Positions 18,631-25,829 of a stretch of DNA of 64,000 bases are shown here, piece after piece. This stretch comes from JADJDM01 sp044352985 (GTDB taxonomy: Bacteria; Bacteroidota; Bacteroidia; B-17B0; Aurantibacillaceae): the NCBI GenBank assembly GCA_044352985.1, contig JBILCU010000012.1, forward strand, positions 56,087-120,086, written 5' to 3'. The notes below the pieces were generated by a model. It worked only from the letters and a program-made list of their open reading frames with translations, did no database searches and was not told the origin of the DNA. How positions within the stretch are numbered: position 1 is the stretch's first letter; every line of letters begins with the position of its first letter. The translations under genes were made by a program, and so were the position numbers.

Positions 18631-19968
18631 ATGAAAGGGATTTTAACCGTACTATTAACTTCTGGTATAGTAGCTGTATATGCACAGAGCAATCAATTAC
18701 AAAATACCATTAATTATTTAAAAAATAAGGAATACGATAAGGCAAAAGTAGCTGCAGATTTAGCAGCTGCTCACCCTGACACCGAAAAAAAAGCTAAGCT
18801 TTGGATGTATAGAGGTAAAGTTTATCAAGCCATTTATCAGGATAAAGATGAAAACGTGAAAAAACTGGATTTAGAAGCGGAAGAAAAAGCAACAGAAAGT
18901 TATTTAACGTGTTTAAAATTAGATAAAGAAGACATTTACAAAGAAGAAGTTAAAGGTCTTTTTGCTGCAGCATGTGGATCACTTAGTAATAAAGCGTTGT
19001 TTTATAGTGATAATAGAGAGTTTGATAAAGCTATTAAAGCCTATGATTTATTAGAAACCGCTTTACCTTTTGATAGCGATCAATCTTTAAAAAGAAATAA
19101 CATCACTAAAGAAAAAATTCTTTTTAATAGATACAAAACCTATGTAAAAGCAGCAAATAAAGAAAAAATTGCGGAAAGTGCAAACAAGTTAATTGAGACA
19201 AAATACAAGGATCCGAGTATTTACACAGACATGATTAAAATTTCCCTGATAGATAAAGACACTGCAAAAGCATTATCATATATCGAAAAAGGTAAATTAA
19301 TGTTTGAAGAAAATTTGGATATTATTAATCAGGAAATTAATATTTATTTAGCGCAGAAAAAATTAGATCAGTTAAAAGATAAGTTGAATAAAGCAATTGA
19401 AGTGGCTCCGGATAACGAGGTTTTATATACCATTCTTGCTACAATCTATCAAAAAAACAATGAGCTGGATAAAGCAGAAAGTTCTTATTTAAAAGCTTTG
19501 GAATTAAAGCCAGATTATGAAATTGCTAATTACAATTTAGGTGTTATGTATTTCAACGCAGGAAATACCTGGAATGAAAAATTAAACAACCTTCCTCCAA
19601 AAGAGACTACTAAAGCAAAAGAATACGAAACCAAAGCAAACGAACAATTTAAAAAAGCAGTTGTATACTTAGAGAAATCTTACGAAGCATCTCCTGATAA
19701 AAACACAAAAAAACAATTACGTCAATTGTTTTTACGCTTAGGAGAAACAGAAAAAGCAGATAAATATGCCGATAAAAAACAAATTGTTGATTTAACAAAA
19801 ATAAAAATGGGTATGTCAAGAAGTGAAGTTATAAGTTTGATTGGATCTCCTGAAAATTCGTCGAGAACTCAAACAAAAGAAGGAACAACAGAATTACTAA
19901 TATACTCAAAAGGATCTATAAATATAGATGCAAATGGCAAAGTAGATTATATTAACGAGACAAAATAA
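18631..19968 (+). CDS. Exported TPR protein with C-terminal BamE/SmpA-like motif
   Basis: After a signal peptide (MKGILTVLLTSGIVAVYAQ) the protein is built of TPR-type helical repeats. The clearest ones are around DNEVLYTILATIYQKNNELDKAESSYLKALELKPDYEIANYNLGVMYFNAGN. The last 55 residues differ: KIKMGMSRSEVISLIGSPENS followed by strand-like segments resembles the SmpA/OmlA (BamE) fold, which binds outer-membrane assembly partners. I infer that the TPR part docks a partner and the tail anchors it at the envelope. The paralogous TPR gene at 20124 lacks this tail. A strong terminator follows. Confidence 0.75.
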   Translation: MKGILTVLLTSGIVAVYAQSNQLQNTINYLKNKEYDKAKVAADLAAAHPDTEKKAKLWMYRGKVYQAIYQDKDENVKKLDLEAEEKATESYLTCLKLDKEDIYKEEVKGLFAAACGSLSNKALFYSDNREFDKAIKAYDLLETALPFDSDQSLKRNNITKEKILFNRYKTYVKAANKEKIAESANKLIETKYKDPSIYTDMIKISLIDKDTAKALSYIEKGKLMFEENLDIINQEINIYLAQKKLDQLKDKLNKAIEVAPDNEVLYTILATIYQKNNELDKAESSYLKALELKPDYEIANYNLGVMYFNAGNTWNEKLNNLPPKETTKAKEYETKANEQFKKAVVYLEKSYEASPDKNTKKQLRQLFLRLGETEKADKYADKKQIVDLTKIKMGMSRSEVISLIGSPENSSRTQTKEGTTELLIYSKGSINIDANGKVDYINETK

Positions 19969-19991
19969 AACTAAACAAAACATCCATAAAG

Positions 19992-20021
19992 CAGTGAGTT
20001 CAGCTCACTGTTTTTGTTTTT
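19992..20021 (+). terminator. Intrinsic terminator after the TPR gene
   Basis: CAGTGAG-TTCAG-CTCACTG hairpin (19992-20010) followed by TTTTTGTTTTT. Seven GC-containing pairs and a U-tract make it a textbook rho-independent terminator for the M16-TPR transcript. Confidence 0.88.
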
Positions 20022-20123
20022 AATAACTTCAATACAATGAAATAGCTATGTGCCAAATGCGAAATAAAATGAAAGCACATTGCTTTTTAAAATTGACAAT
20101 TAAAAAAAAATAAATATCTACAA

Positions 20124-21365
20124 ATGAAAAAAACAATTTTAGTTACCGTGCTATTTTTCATTATGATTATAGCTAAAGCCCAACCCGGAAAAGTGCAAGC
20201 AGCTTGGCGAAATTTGTCCGATTATGAAAGTAGTTTTGATACAACATCCTTAGCAAAAGCAAATGAAGCAATTCAGTTGGCTTTAGCTAATGAAAAAACA
20301 AAAGACGATGCCAAAACATGGATGTATAAATCAAAAATTGAATTGTATTTATTTAAAGAAGATTACAAAAAAAATGAATTAAAAAATAAATCTAATTCGG
20401 ATGCTAAAGAATTAAGTTATCACAACAGTAACTCTAAATTTATTGATGATGCTACACAATCAATTTTAAAAACAAAAGAGCTGGATAAAGATAAATCCTA
20501 TGAAAATGAAATTAAAATTTTTTACTCTCAATTGATACAAGAACTAAATAATGTAGCCTATTCAAAATACAAAGCACGAAAATTTGAAGACGCCTCTATG
20601 TTATTTTCTGATCAATATATCATTACCAAACAATTAGGGATTGTTGATACCAATGTCTTATACAACGCTGTATTATGCGCAACAAAAACCGGTAAACATC
20701 AGTTAACTAAACAATATGCCGAAATGATGATTAATGAAAAAGTGGCTAACTCATTTGCGTATACCAGTTTGTTTGATGCAAAGCTAGCTCTTAAAGATAG
20801 CACCGGAGCTTTAGAAGCTATAAAAGCCGGTCGAGTTGCTTTTCCAAACGATACGTATTTAATGAATAAAGAAACCGAATTTTTTATACAACAAGGCAAT
20901 GGTACGAAAGCATTGGAGAATTTAAATAAAGCCATTACTGCAACACCAAATAGCTCTACCTTGTATTTAGTGCGCGGAAATGTGTATGATAACATGGCTA
21001 ATCCTGTGAAAGGGGATAAACCTTTAAATTTTGAAGAACTCATGTTAAAAGCAGAACAAGATTATAAAAAAGCTACTGAATTTGATCCTGCTAGTTTTGA
21101 TGCTTGGTACAATTGTGGAGCAGTGTACAATAATTTAGGTAGTTTTTATCAATACAAAGCTGATGCTATTCCGAAAATGAATGCCGAACAAAAAGCATTA
21201 AGTGAAAAAGCACAAGACTTATTTAAAAAAGCCGTGTTTAATTTAGAGAAAGCAATGAACATTAATGCTGACGATGTTTCAACATTAACTGCTTTGCGTA
21301 AGCTTTATTTAATTATAGGTGATAAAGCTAAATCTGAGCAAATCTCAGAAAAATTAAAAAAATAA
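20124..21365 (+). CDS. Exported TPR protein, paralogue of the preceding TPR gene
   Basis: Signal peptide MKKTILVTVLFFIMIIAKAQ, then helical TPR repeats (TPNSSTLYLVRGNVYDNM; FDAWYNCGAVYNNLGSFYQYKA). Layout and phrases such as KTWMYKSKIELYLF and KAQDLFKKAVFNLEKAMNI align with the gene at 18631 (KLWMYRGKVYQAIY; NEQFKKAVVYLEKSYEA), so the two arose by duplication. This copy has no BamE-like tail. Function is unknown; TPR proteins are usually scaffolds. It lies 20 bp ahead of the S9 peptidase gene and is probably co-transcribed with it. Confidence 0.75.
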   Translation: MKKTILVTVLFFIMIIAKAQPGKVQAAWRNLSDYESSFDTTSLAKANEAIQLALANEKTKDDAKTWMYKSKIELYLFKEDYKKNELKNKSNSDAKELSYHNSNSKFIDDATQSILKTKELDKDKSYENEIKIFYSQLIQELNNVAYSKYKARKFEDASMLFSDQYIITKQLGIVDTNVLYNAVLCATKTGKHQLTKQYAEMMINEKVANSFAYTSLFDAKLALKDSTGALEAIKAGRVAFPNDTYLMNKETEFFIQQGNGTKALENLNKAITATPNSSTLYLVRGNVYDNMANPVKGDKPLNFEELMLKAEQDYKKATEFDPASFDAWYNCGAVYNNLGSFYQYKADAIPKMNAEQKALSEKAQDLFKKAVFNLEKAMNINADDVSTLTALRKLYLIIGDKAKSEQISEKLKK

Positions 21366-21384
21366 TAACGCAACAACTTAATTT

Positions 21385-23559
21385 ATGATAAAACAGTTTT
21401 TATTAATTGGTATCATTGCCTTTTCGTCTCAACTTTTCTCCCAAAAATCTAAAATCACTTTAGAAAATATCTGGAAAGAATACAAATTTATACCTGAACG
21501 TTTCGGTGGGTTTAACTCTATGAAAGATGGTATATCTTATACTCAGTTGGAAGAAAACGGTGATATCAATAAATACGAATTAAAAACAGGTAAGCTTATT
21601 GCGAATATTGTTAAAGCAAACGAGTTGATAGTTTCTGGAGCAACTGATACAATTAAAGCCACATCTTACTACTTTAATGATGATGAAACCAAAATTATTT
21701 TTCCTCAAAATTACAAAGCCATTTACAGAAGATCTGGTACTGCAGAAAATTATGTGTTTGATATTAAAACCCGAAAATTAGTAAAGCTTTCCGATAAAGG
21801 TCCTCAGCTTTTTGCTCGTATGTCTTCAAAAGGAAGTAAGGTTGCTTTTGTTAGAGATAATAATCTTTTTATTAAAGATTTGGATGCGAAAACCGAAACA
21901 CAAATTACACAAGACGGCGAATACAACAAGATTAAAAATGGCTGGTGCGATTGGGTGTATGAAGAAGAGTTTAGCAAAGCAGAAGCTTTTGAATGGAATG
22001 CAGATGGCAATAAAATTGCATGGATAAAATTTGATGAAAGTAAAGTGAAAGAATTTGAAATGCCGATGTATGATGGACTTTATCCTAGTCAGTACAAATT
22101 TAAATACCCAAAAGCTGGTGAGTCCAATTCCATTGTAAGTGTTTATATGTATGATTTGGCAACACAAAAAATCACCAATGTTGACATTGGAACAGAAACA
22201 GACATTTACATTCCTAGAATTAATTGGACAAAAGATCCAAATGTACTTTCAATTCAACGAATGAATCGTTTGCAAAATAAATTAGAGTTGCTTTTTGCAG
22301 ATGCACAAAGTGGTAAAACAAAAGTAATTTTAGCTGAGGAGTGTGATACTTATATTGATATCAATGATAATCTTCGTTTTTTATCCAATAATAAAGGCTT
22401 CATTTGGAGCAGTGAGCAAGATGGATTTAATCATTTGTATCATTACGATATCAACGGAAAATTAATTAATCAAATTACAAAAGGAAACTGGGATGTAATT
22501 GATTTTAAAGGAATAGATGAAAAAACTAAAACCTTATTTTATATTTCCACAGAATTATCTCCAAACGAAAGAGATCTTTACAGTGTTTTATTAGACGGAA
22601 AAAATAAAGTGAAACTTTCCGACAAAAGAGGAACTACCGACGCAGATTTCAGCAGTAACTTTCAATACTATGTAAGTACCTGGAGTGATGCAAATACACC
22701 ATACAAAGTAGAATTACGAGATAATAAAGGGAAATTAATTAAATCCTTGGTTGATAATAAAGATTACATAAACAAAATTGCGCAATACGAATTAACAAGT
22801 AAAACATTTTTTAAGTTTAAAACGCCTGAACAAGTAGAATTAAATGGCTGGATGATGAAGCCAGTTAATTTTGACTCAACAAAAAAATATCCTGTCTATC
22901 AATTTGCTTATGGTGGTCCGGGAAGCAATGAGTGCAACAACCAGTGGGAAATTTATGATTACTTCTGGCATCAGTTGTTGTGTCAGCAAGGTTATATAGT
23001 TGTGTGTGTTGATGGAAGAGGAACTTTAGGCAGAGGAAAAGCATTTAAACATAGTACTTACAAGCAATTAGGTAAATTAGAAACGATTGACCAAATTGAA
23101 ACAGCAAAATATTTAGGCACGCTGAAGTTTATTGATAAAACACGAATTGGCTTTCAGGGATGGAGTTTCGGAGGTTACCTTGCCTCATTACTCATTACAA
23201 AAGGAGCTGATTATTTTAAATCAACAATTGCGGTTGCGCCAGTTACAAATTGGAGGTATTACGACAACATTTATACCGAACGTTTTTTAAGAACACCACA
23301 GGAAAACCCAACGGGTTACGATGAAAATTCCCCAGTTTTTTTTACCAAAAAAATTAAAGGCAATTACCTATTAATTCATGGCAGTGCTGATGATAATGTA
23401 CATTTGCAAAACAGCATGGAAATGACCAAAGAATTAGTTAAAAACAATATTCCGTTTGATCAATTTATTTACCCTAATAAAAATCATGGAATTTACGGGG
23501 GTAATACACGTCTACATTTGTATACAAAAATGCTGAAATTTGTGAAAGATAATTTTTAG
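21385..23559 (+). CDS. S9 family peptidase, dipeptidyl-peptidase IV type
   Basis: A signal peptide (MIKQFLLIGIIAFSSQLFSQ) precedes a DPP IV N-terminal beta-propeller and a C-terminal alpha/beta-hydrolase domain. The catalytic triad is visible: Ser594 in GWSFGGY, Asp669 in GSADDNVH and His701 in NKNHGIYGG. The paired acidic motif YEEEFS near residue 193 fits the Glu-Glu pair that grips the substrate amino terminus. It removes X-Pro (or X-Ala) dipeptides outside the cytoplasm. The last 139 bases, which include the catalytic His codon, are duplicated beyond the higBA module, so this gene's 3' end was rebuilt or copied when that module arrived. Confidence 0.93.
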   Translation: MIKQFLLIGIIAFSSQLFSQKSKITLENIWKEYKFIPERFGGFNSMKDGISYTQLEENGDINKYELKTGKLIANIVKANELIVSGATDTIKATSYYFNDDETKIIFPQNYKAIYRRSGTAENYVFDIKTRKLVKLSDKGPQLFARMSSKGSKVAFVRDNNLFIKDLDAKTETQITQDGEYNKIKNGWCDWVYEEEFSKAEAFEWNADGNKIAWIKFDESKVKEFEMPMYDGLYPSQYKFKYPKAGESNSIVSVYMYDLATQKITNVDIGTETDIYIPRINWTKDPNVLSIQRMNRLQNKLELLFADAQSGKTKVILAEECDTYIDINDNLRFLSNNKGFIWSSEQDGFNHLYHYDINGKLINQITKGNWDVIDFKGIDEKTKTLFYISTELSPNERDLYSVLLDGKNKVKLSDKRGTTDADFSSNFQYYVSTWSDANTPYKVELRDNKGKLIKSLVDNKDYINKIAQYELTSKTFFKFKTPEQVELNGWMMKPVNFDSTKKYPVYQFAYGGPGSNECNNQWEIYDYFWHQLLCQQGYIVVCVDGRGTLGRGKAFKHSTYKQLGKLETIDQIETAKYLGTLKFIDKTRIGFQGWSFGGYLASLLITKGADYFKSTIAVAPVTNWRYYDNIYTERFLRTPQENPTGYDENSPVFFTKKIKGNYLLIHGSADDNVHLQNSMEMTKELVKNNIPFDQFIYPNKNHGIYGGNTRLHLYTKMLKFVKDNF
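23417..23555. repeat. Direct repeat, left copy (3' end of DPP IV gene)
   Basis: These 139 bases recur at 24330-24468 at an offset of 913 bases. I count one mismatch (A at 23526, C at 24439), a silent change in a Thr codon. Identity ends abruptly on both sides. The left copy is the functional 3' end of the S9 peptidase gene. Confidence 0.95.
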
Positions 23560-23612
23560 TTTTTGGTAATGGTGCCAAAAATAATTGGTAATTTTTAGAA
23601 AAAAATCAAATA

Positions 23613-23969
23613 CTAATATGCTTGAATCAATACCTCTGTAGGTATTTTCAAACTGTTGTGTAAAAGTCTAACCATTTCCAATGTTAATTTTCTTTTCTTA
23701 CTCAAAATTTCGCTTGCGCGGCTTTTAAGTCCTATAACTTTGGCGAGGTCGCTTTGATTGTAGCCTAATTGCTCCATTCTAAATTTAATGGCTTCTATAG
23801 GATCGGGAAAATCAATAGGAAAGTGCTCGTCTTCATATTTTTCAATGAGAATACTCAATATTTCGAGTTCGTCACCTTCTTTTGTGTTTTTCTTCGCATC
23901 AAATAGTAACTCAAGCCTGTCGAGCGCATGCTGGTAGTCTTTTTTTGTCTTTATTGGTTTTAAAGTCAT
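23613..23969 (-). CDS. higA: HigA-type antitoxin, XRE family HTH protein
   Basis: The start is placed at the ATG opening MTLKPIKTKKDYQ; longer readings run into the upstream toxin gene and lack family similarity. The 118-residue protein has an N-terminal DYQHALDRLELLFDAK segment typical of HigA/COG5499 antitoxins, then a helix-turn-helix (MEQLGYNQSDLAKVIGLKSRASEILSKKRKLTLEMVRLLHNSL). It should neutralise HigB and repress its own promoter. It begins four bases after the toxin stop, giving the toxin-first order characteristic of higBA. Confidence 0.9.
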   Translation of the reverse strand: MTLKPIKTKKDYQHALDRLELLFDAKKNTKEGDELEILSILIEKYEDEHFPIDFPDPIEAIKFRMEQLGYNQSDLAKVIGLKSRASEILSKKRKLTLEMVRLLHNSLKIPTEVLIQAY

Positions 23970-23973
23970 AGTC

Positions 23974-24267
23974 TTAAATTTTTGTTGCGTCAATTTTATC
24001 ATATTCCGCGTGAGTTCCAATAAACCTAACCCATACGATGCGGTATTCATAATTAATTTTTACAATAAGTCGGTATGTGTTGCCTTTTATATTAAACACA
24101 ACCCTATTATCGGCTAAAAAACTTGCACTTGGGTATTCTTTTTTTATCCGCTTTGGATTTTTCCAATCTGCAGTATTTACCTCTTGATACCAGGCTTTAA
24201 GTTGCTGTTCACTATCAGTATGTTTTACCCAGAATTCCCGTAATGTCTTTTTTGAAATGATCCTCAC
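23974..24267 (-). CDS. higB: HigB-type toxin, RelE-superfamily mRNA interferase
   Basis: 97 residues starting at GTG (MRIISKKTLREFW). The family pattern is clear: KHTDSEQQLKAWYQEV, then W-K-N-P, the strand NRVVFNIKGNTYRLIVKINYEYRIVWVRFIGTHAEYDKID, with the paired strands and late His of HigB. Members cleave mRNA on translating ribosomes. No frameshift or truncation is seen, so the module is probably active. The gene lies 63 bases inside the right target repeat. Its promoter must be internal to the insert, since the flanking gene is on the opposite strand. Confidence 0.9.
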   Translation of the reverse strand: MRIISKKTLREFWVKHTDSEQQLKAWYQEVNTADWKNPKRIKKEYPSASFLADNRVVFNIKGNTYRLIVKINYEYRIVWVRFIGTHAEYDKIDATKI

Positions 24268-24283
24268 ATCAAAATAATTTTTT

Positions 24284-24313
24284 CAAATATAATCAAAAGT
24301 TCCCGAAATGGGA
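24284..24313 (-). promoter_or_regulatory. Predicted higBA promoter and possible operator
   Basis: The minus strand has TATATTTG (24284-24291), a perfect TAnnTTTG box 17 bases before the higB start. Just upstream, TCCC-GAAAT-GGGA (24301-24313) is a short inverted repeat placed where HigA could bind. Operator function is inference. Confidence 0.45.
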
Positions 24314-24329
24314 TTTTTTTTGATAAAAT

Positions 24330-24472
24330 TGGAAATGACCAAAGAATTAGTTAAAAACAATATTCCGTTTGATCAATTTATTTACCCTAATAAAAATCAT
24401 GGAATTTACGGGGGTAATACACGTCTACATTTGTATACCAAAATGCTGAAATTTGTGAAAGATAATTTATAA
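24330..24472 (+). pseudogene. Duplicated 3' end of the DPP IV gene
   Basis: A fragment encoding the last 46 residues of the S9 peptidase (MTKELVKNNIPF... to ...KFVKDN) and its own stop, with Leu instead of Phe as final residue. It has no start region. It is the right-hand copy of the 139-bp repeat and most likely keeps the original gene terminus, because it sits four bases from the convergent gene's stop. Confidence 0.9.
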
Positions 24473-24476
24473 AAAC

Positions 24477-24842
24477 TTAAATCGCATTTTTTGTTTTTTC
24501 AGTAAACCATTTTTTAATGTCAGTTTTTAGTTCGGACATCTGATGTTTCATGCTTTTAAATTCTTCTTCTATTTTATCTTTGGCTTCTGCTTTACCTAAT
24601 GCAAATTGCACTTCCATTTCGTCCATTTTCTGTTTTAAAGGAGTTAATTTACTATTGATGTTTTTTTGCATAGGAGTTTCACCTCTTTTAAATTGATTTA
24701 CTTTTTTAGTAAAATCTTTTTTAAATGTTTGATAATTATCTTTTAGTTCCTCTTTTCCTAATTCTGCCTGCACTTGAAGTTCTTCAAGCTGAGTGACACT
24801 TTTTTTTAAGAAAGTGATCATTTCATCACCAATATGTTTCAT
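24477..24842 (-). CDS. Small charged helical protein with internal duplication (unknown function)
   Basis: I do not recognise a named family. The 121-residue protein is lysine/glutamate-rich, predicted to be almost fully helical, and has no signal peptide. Two halves repeat a motif: LEELQVQAELGKEELKDNYQTFKKDF and MDEMEVQFALGKAEAKDKIEEEFKSMK. This suggests a coiled-coil or amphipathic, membrane- or apolipoprotein-like helix. It is divergent from the THX gene. The start at 24842 is preceded by a TAAATTTG box at 24853-24860 on the minus strand; a second Met at residue 8 is possible. Confidence 0.6.
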   Translation of the reverse strand: MKHIGDEMITFLKKSVTQLEELQVQAELGKEELKDNYQTFKKDFTKKVNQFKRGETPMQKNINSKLTPLKQKMDEMEVQFALGKAEAKDKIEEEFKSMKHQMSELKTDIKKWFTEKTKNAI

Positions 24843-24944
24843 TTTTTTTGCACAAATTTATATTGATGTTTCTTGTTTGTAAATGAGTTTCACTTGATTT
24901 AAGAATTAATTGAAATGATTTTTTTCTTTTCTAGTACTTATTAA

Positions 24945-24952
24945 TATATTTG
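24945..24952 (+). promoter_or_regulatory. Predicted -7 promoter element of the THX gene
   Basis: TATATTTG, a perfect TAnnTTTG box ending 18 bases before the THX start codon. No -33 box at standard spacing is seen. Confidence 0.5.
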
Positions 24953-24970
24953 TGTATTAAACTAATTTTT

Positions 24971-25084
24971 ATGGGAAAAGGTGATCAACGTTCTAAAAAA
25001 GGAAAAATTGCAGTAGGCTCTTATGGTAAATCCAGACCTAAAAAAAAATCTGGTAAACCTGCAGTAGCAAAAGCAAAAAAATAA
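24971..25084 (+). CDS. Small ribosomal subunit protein THX (bTHX)
   Basis: A 37-residue, very basic protein beginning MGKGDQRSKKGKIAVGSYGKSRPKKK. The MGKGD..(S/T)(K/R)(R/K)GKI..GS(Y/F)G..RP(K/R) pattern is that of the 30S ribosomal protein THX found in Thermus and in Bacteroidota. In Thermus it fits into the head of the 30S subunit and stabilises rRNA. It has its own TAnnTTTG promoter box and a strong terminator 29 bases after the stop, so it is a monocistronic gene. It is easily missed because of its length. Confidence 0.88.
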   Translation: MGKGDQRSKKGKIAVGSYGKSRPKKKSGKPAVAKAKK

Positions 25085-25113
25085 TTGATGCCTTAAGGCG
25101 AATAATTATTAAA

Positions 25114-25143
25114 CAAAAAGCCGAAATTAATTTCGGCTTTTTG
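25114..25143. terminator. Terminator after the THX gene
   Basis: A perfect 13-bp stem CAAAAAGCCGAAA-TTAA-TTTCGGCTTTTTG with U/A tracts on both sides. It ends the THX transcript on the plus strand and could work in the other direction. Confidence 0.88.
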
Positions 25144-25144
25144 C

Positions 25145-25829
25145 ATTTAAACAGGTATTTAGAATTTGCTTAGATTCTCTATTAAAATCCACTTAAAAAC
25201 TCTCTTTTCTAAATTTTGAACTTTCTTTTGCTTGATTAGGGCAAATGTGCAATGCACATTTGAGCCAGGCTGAGCGAAGCAAGAATGAAAAAGAAATCAA
25301 GACGCTGCGATACCTTCGTTCCTCACACAATTTTTACGCTCGCACCTCCCACAAATTCGCTCAATTACCCACTGGATAATTGCCGTACTTCGTGCTGCGC
25401 TAAAATTGGCTCACCGCTACTCAGCATCGAGCAGCGTCAAGGCTTACACGCTATTAAAATTGAAATTGACGTAGCAAAAGCAATTAAAAGCGTTAATTAA
25501 CGCCGAAGCCTTGGAGGCGTTTTAGCTTTTGATTGCTGGTCTCGAGCATTGCTCGAGATTGCCTTGGCAATTTCTAGACTTTTTGCACACTTTTTTGGCA
25601 ATGAAAAAAGTGTGAAGAAATTTAAAATTGACTTTTTTAGGCTCTATATAGTTTCCCCTCAAAAGCTTGAAAGCAAAAAATTCAATTAAACCTATTGATT
25701 TATGAGGTCATTAAAACACCAAGAATTTTTCCAATTATTCAAGTTTATCGCAGATTTTTCTTTTTTGATGGTTAAAAAAAAGAAAAATAAAGTGGGTTAT
25801 ATAACAAAGGTTGTTATAAAAATTTGAAA
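25145..25829. other. Gene-free region with a cluster of palindromes
   Basis: 685 bases without a convincing gene. The middle part (about 25240-25620) is visibly richer in GC and CpG than its surroundings. It holds several inverted repeats: CAAATGTGC-AAT-GCACATTTG (25242-25262); GACGCTGC (25301-25308) pairing with GCAGCGTC (25431-25438) around an imperfectly self-complementary interior; AACGCC/GGCGTT (25499-25521); CTCGAGC-ATT-GCTCGAG (25541-25557); ATTGCC-TT-GGCAAT (25558-25571); CACACTTTTTT/AAAAAAGTGTG (25586-25614). The outer parts are ordinary AT-rich spacer. It may be a repeat element or structured RNA. Confidence 0.6.

Larger units (their letters stand above)
23556..24468. mobile_element. 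higBA insertion unit with long target duplication
   Basis: A 774-bp insert (23556-24329) carrying only a higB toxin and higA antitoxin gene, followed by a second copy of the last 139 bp of the interrupted peptidase gene. No transposase, integrase or short terminal inverted repeats are visible. The ancestral arrangement can be read directly: the peptidase stop at 24470-24472 would have been four bases from the convergent stop at 24477. The unit matches what is called insertion with long target duplication, known for restriction-modification genes. The exact mechanism is inference. Confidence 0.7.

Noticed and set aside
23560..23581. TTTTTGG...CCAAAAA inverted repeat after the S9 peptidase stop
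   Set aside because: It is weak, with an 8-base loop and no U-tract on either strand. I do not call it a terminator or an element end.
23970..24050. N-terminal extension of HigA by 27 codons
   Set aside because: It would be translated from sequence inside higB in another frame; family similarity starts at the ATG at 23969.
25285..25500. Open frame of 71 codons in the palindrome island
   Set aside because: Its translation is Cys/Pro/Ser-rich with no family likeness, and it crosses several inverted repeats. Its openness follows from the higher GC content there. I treat it as chance.
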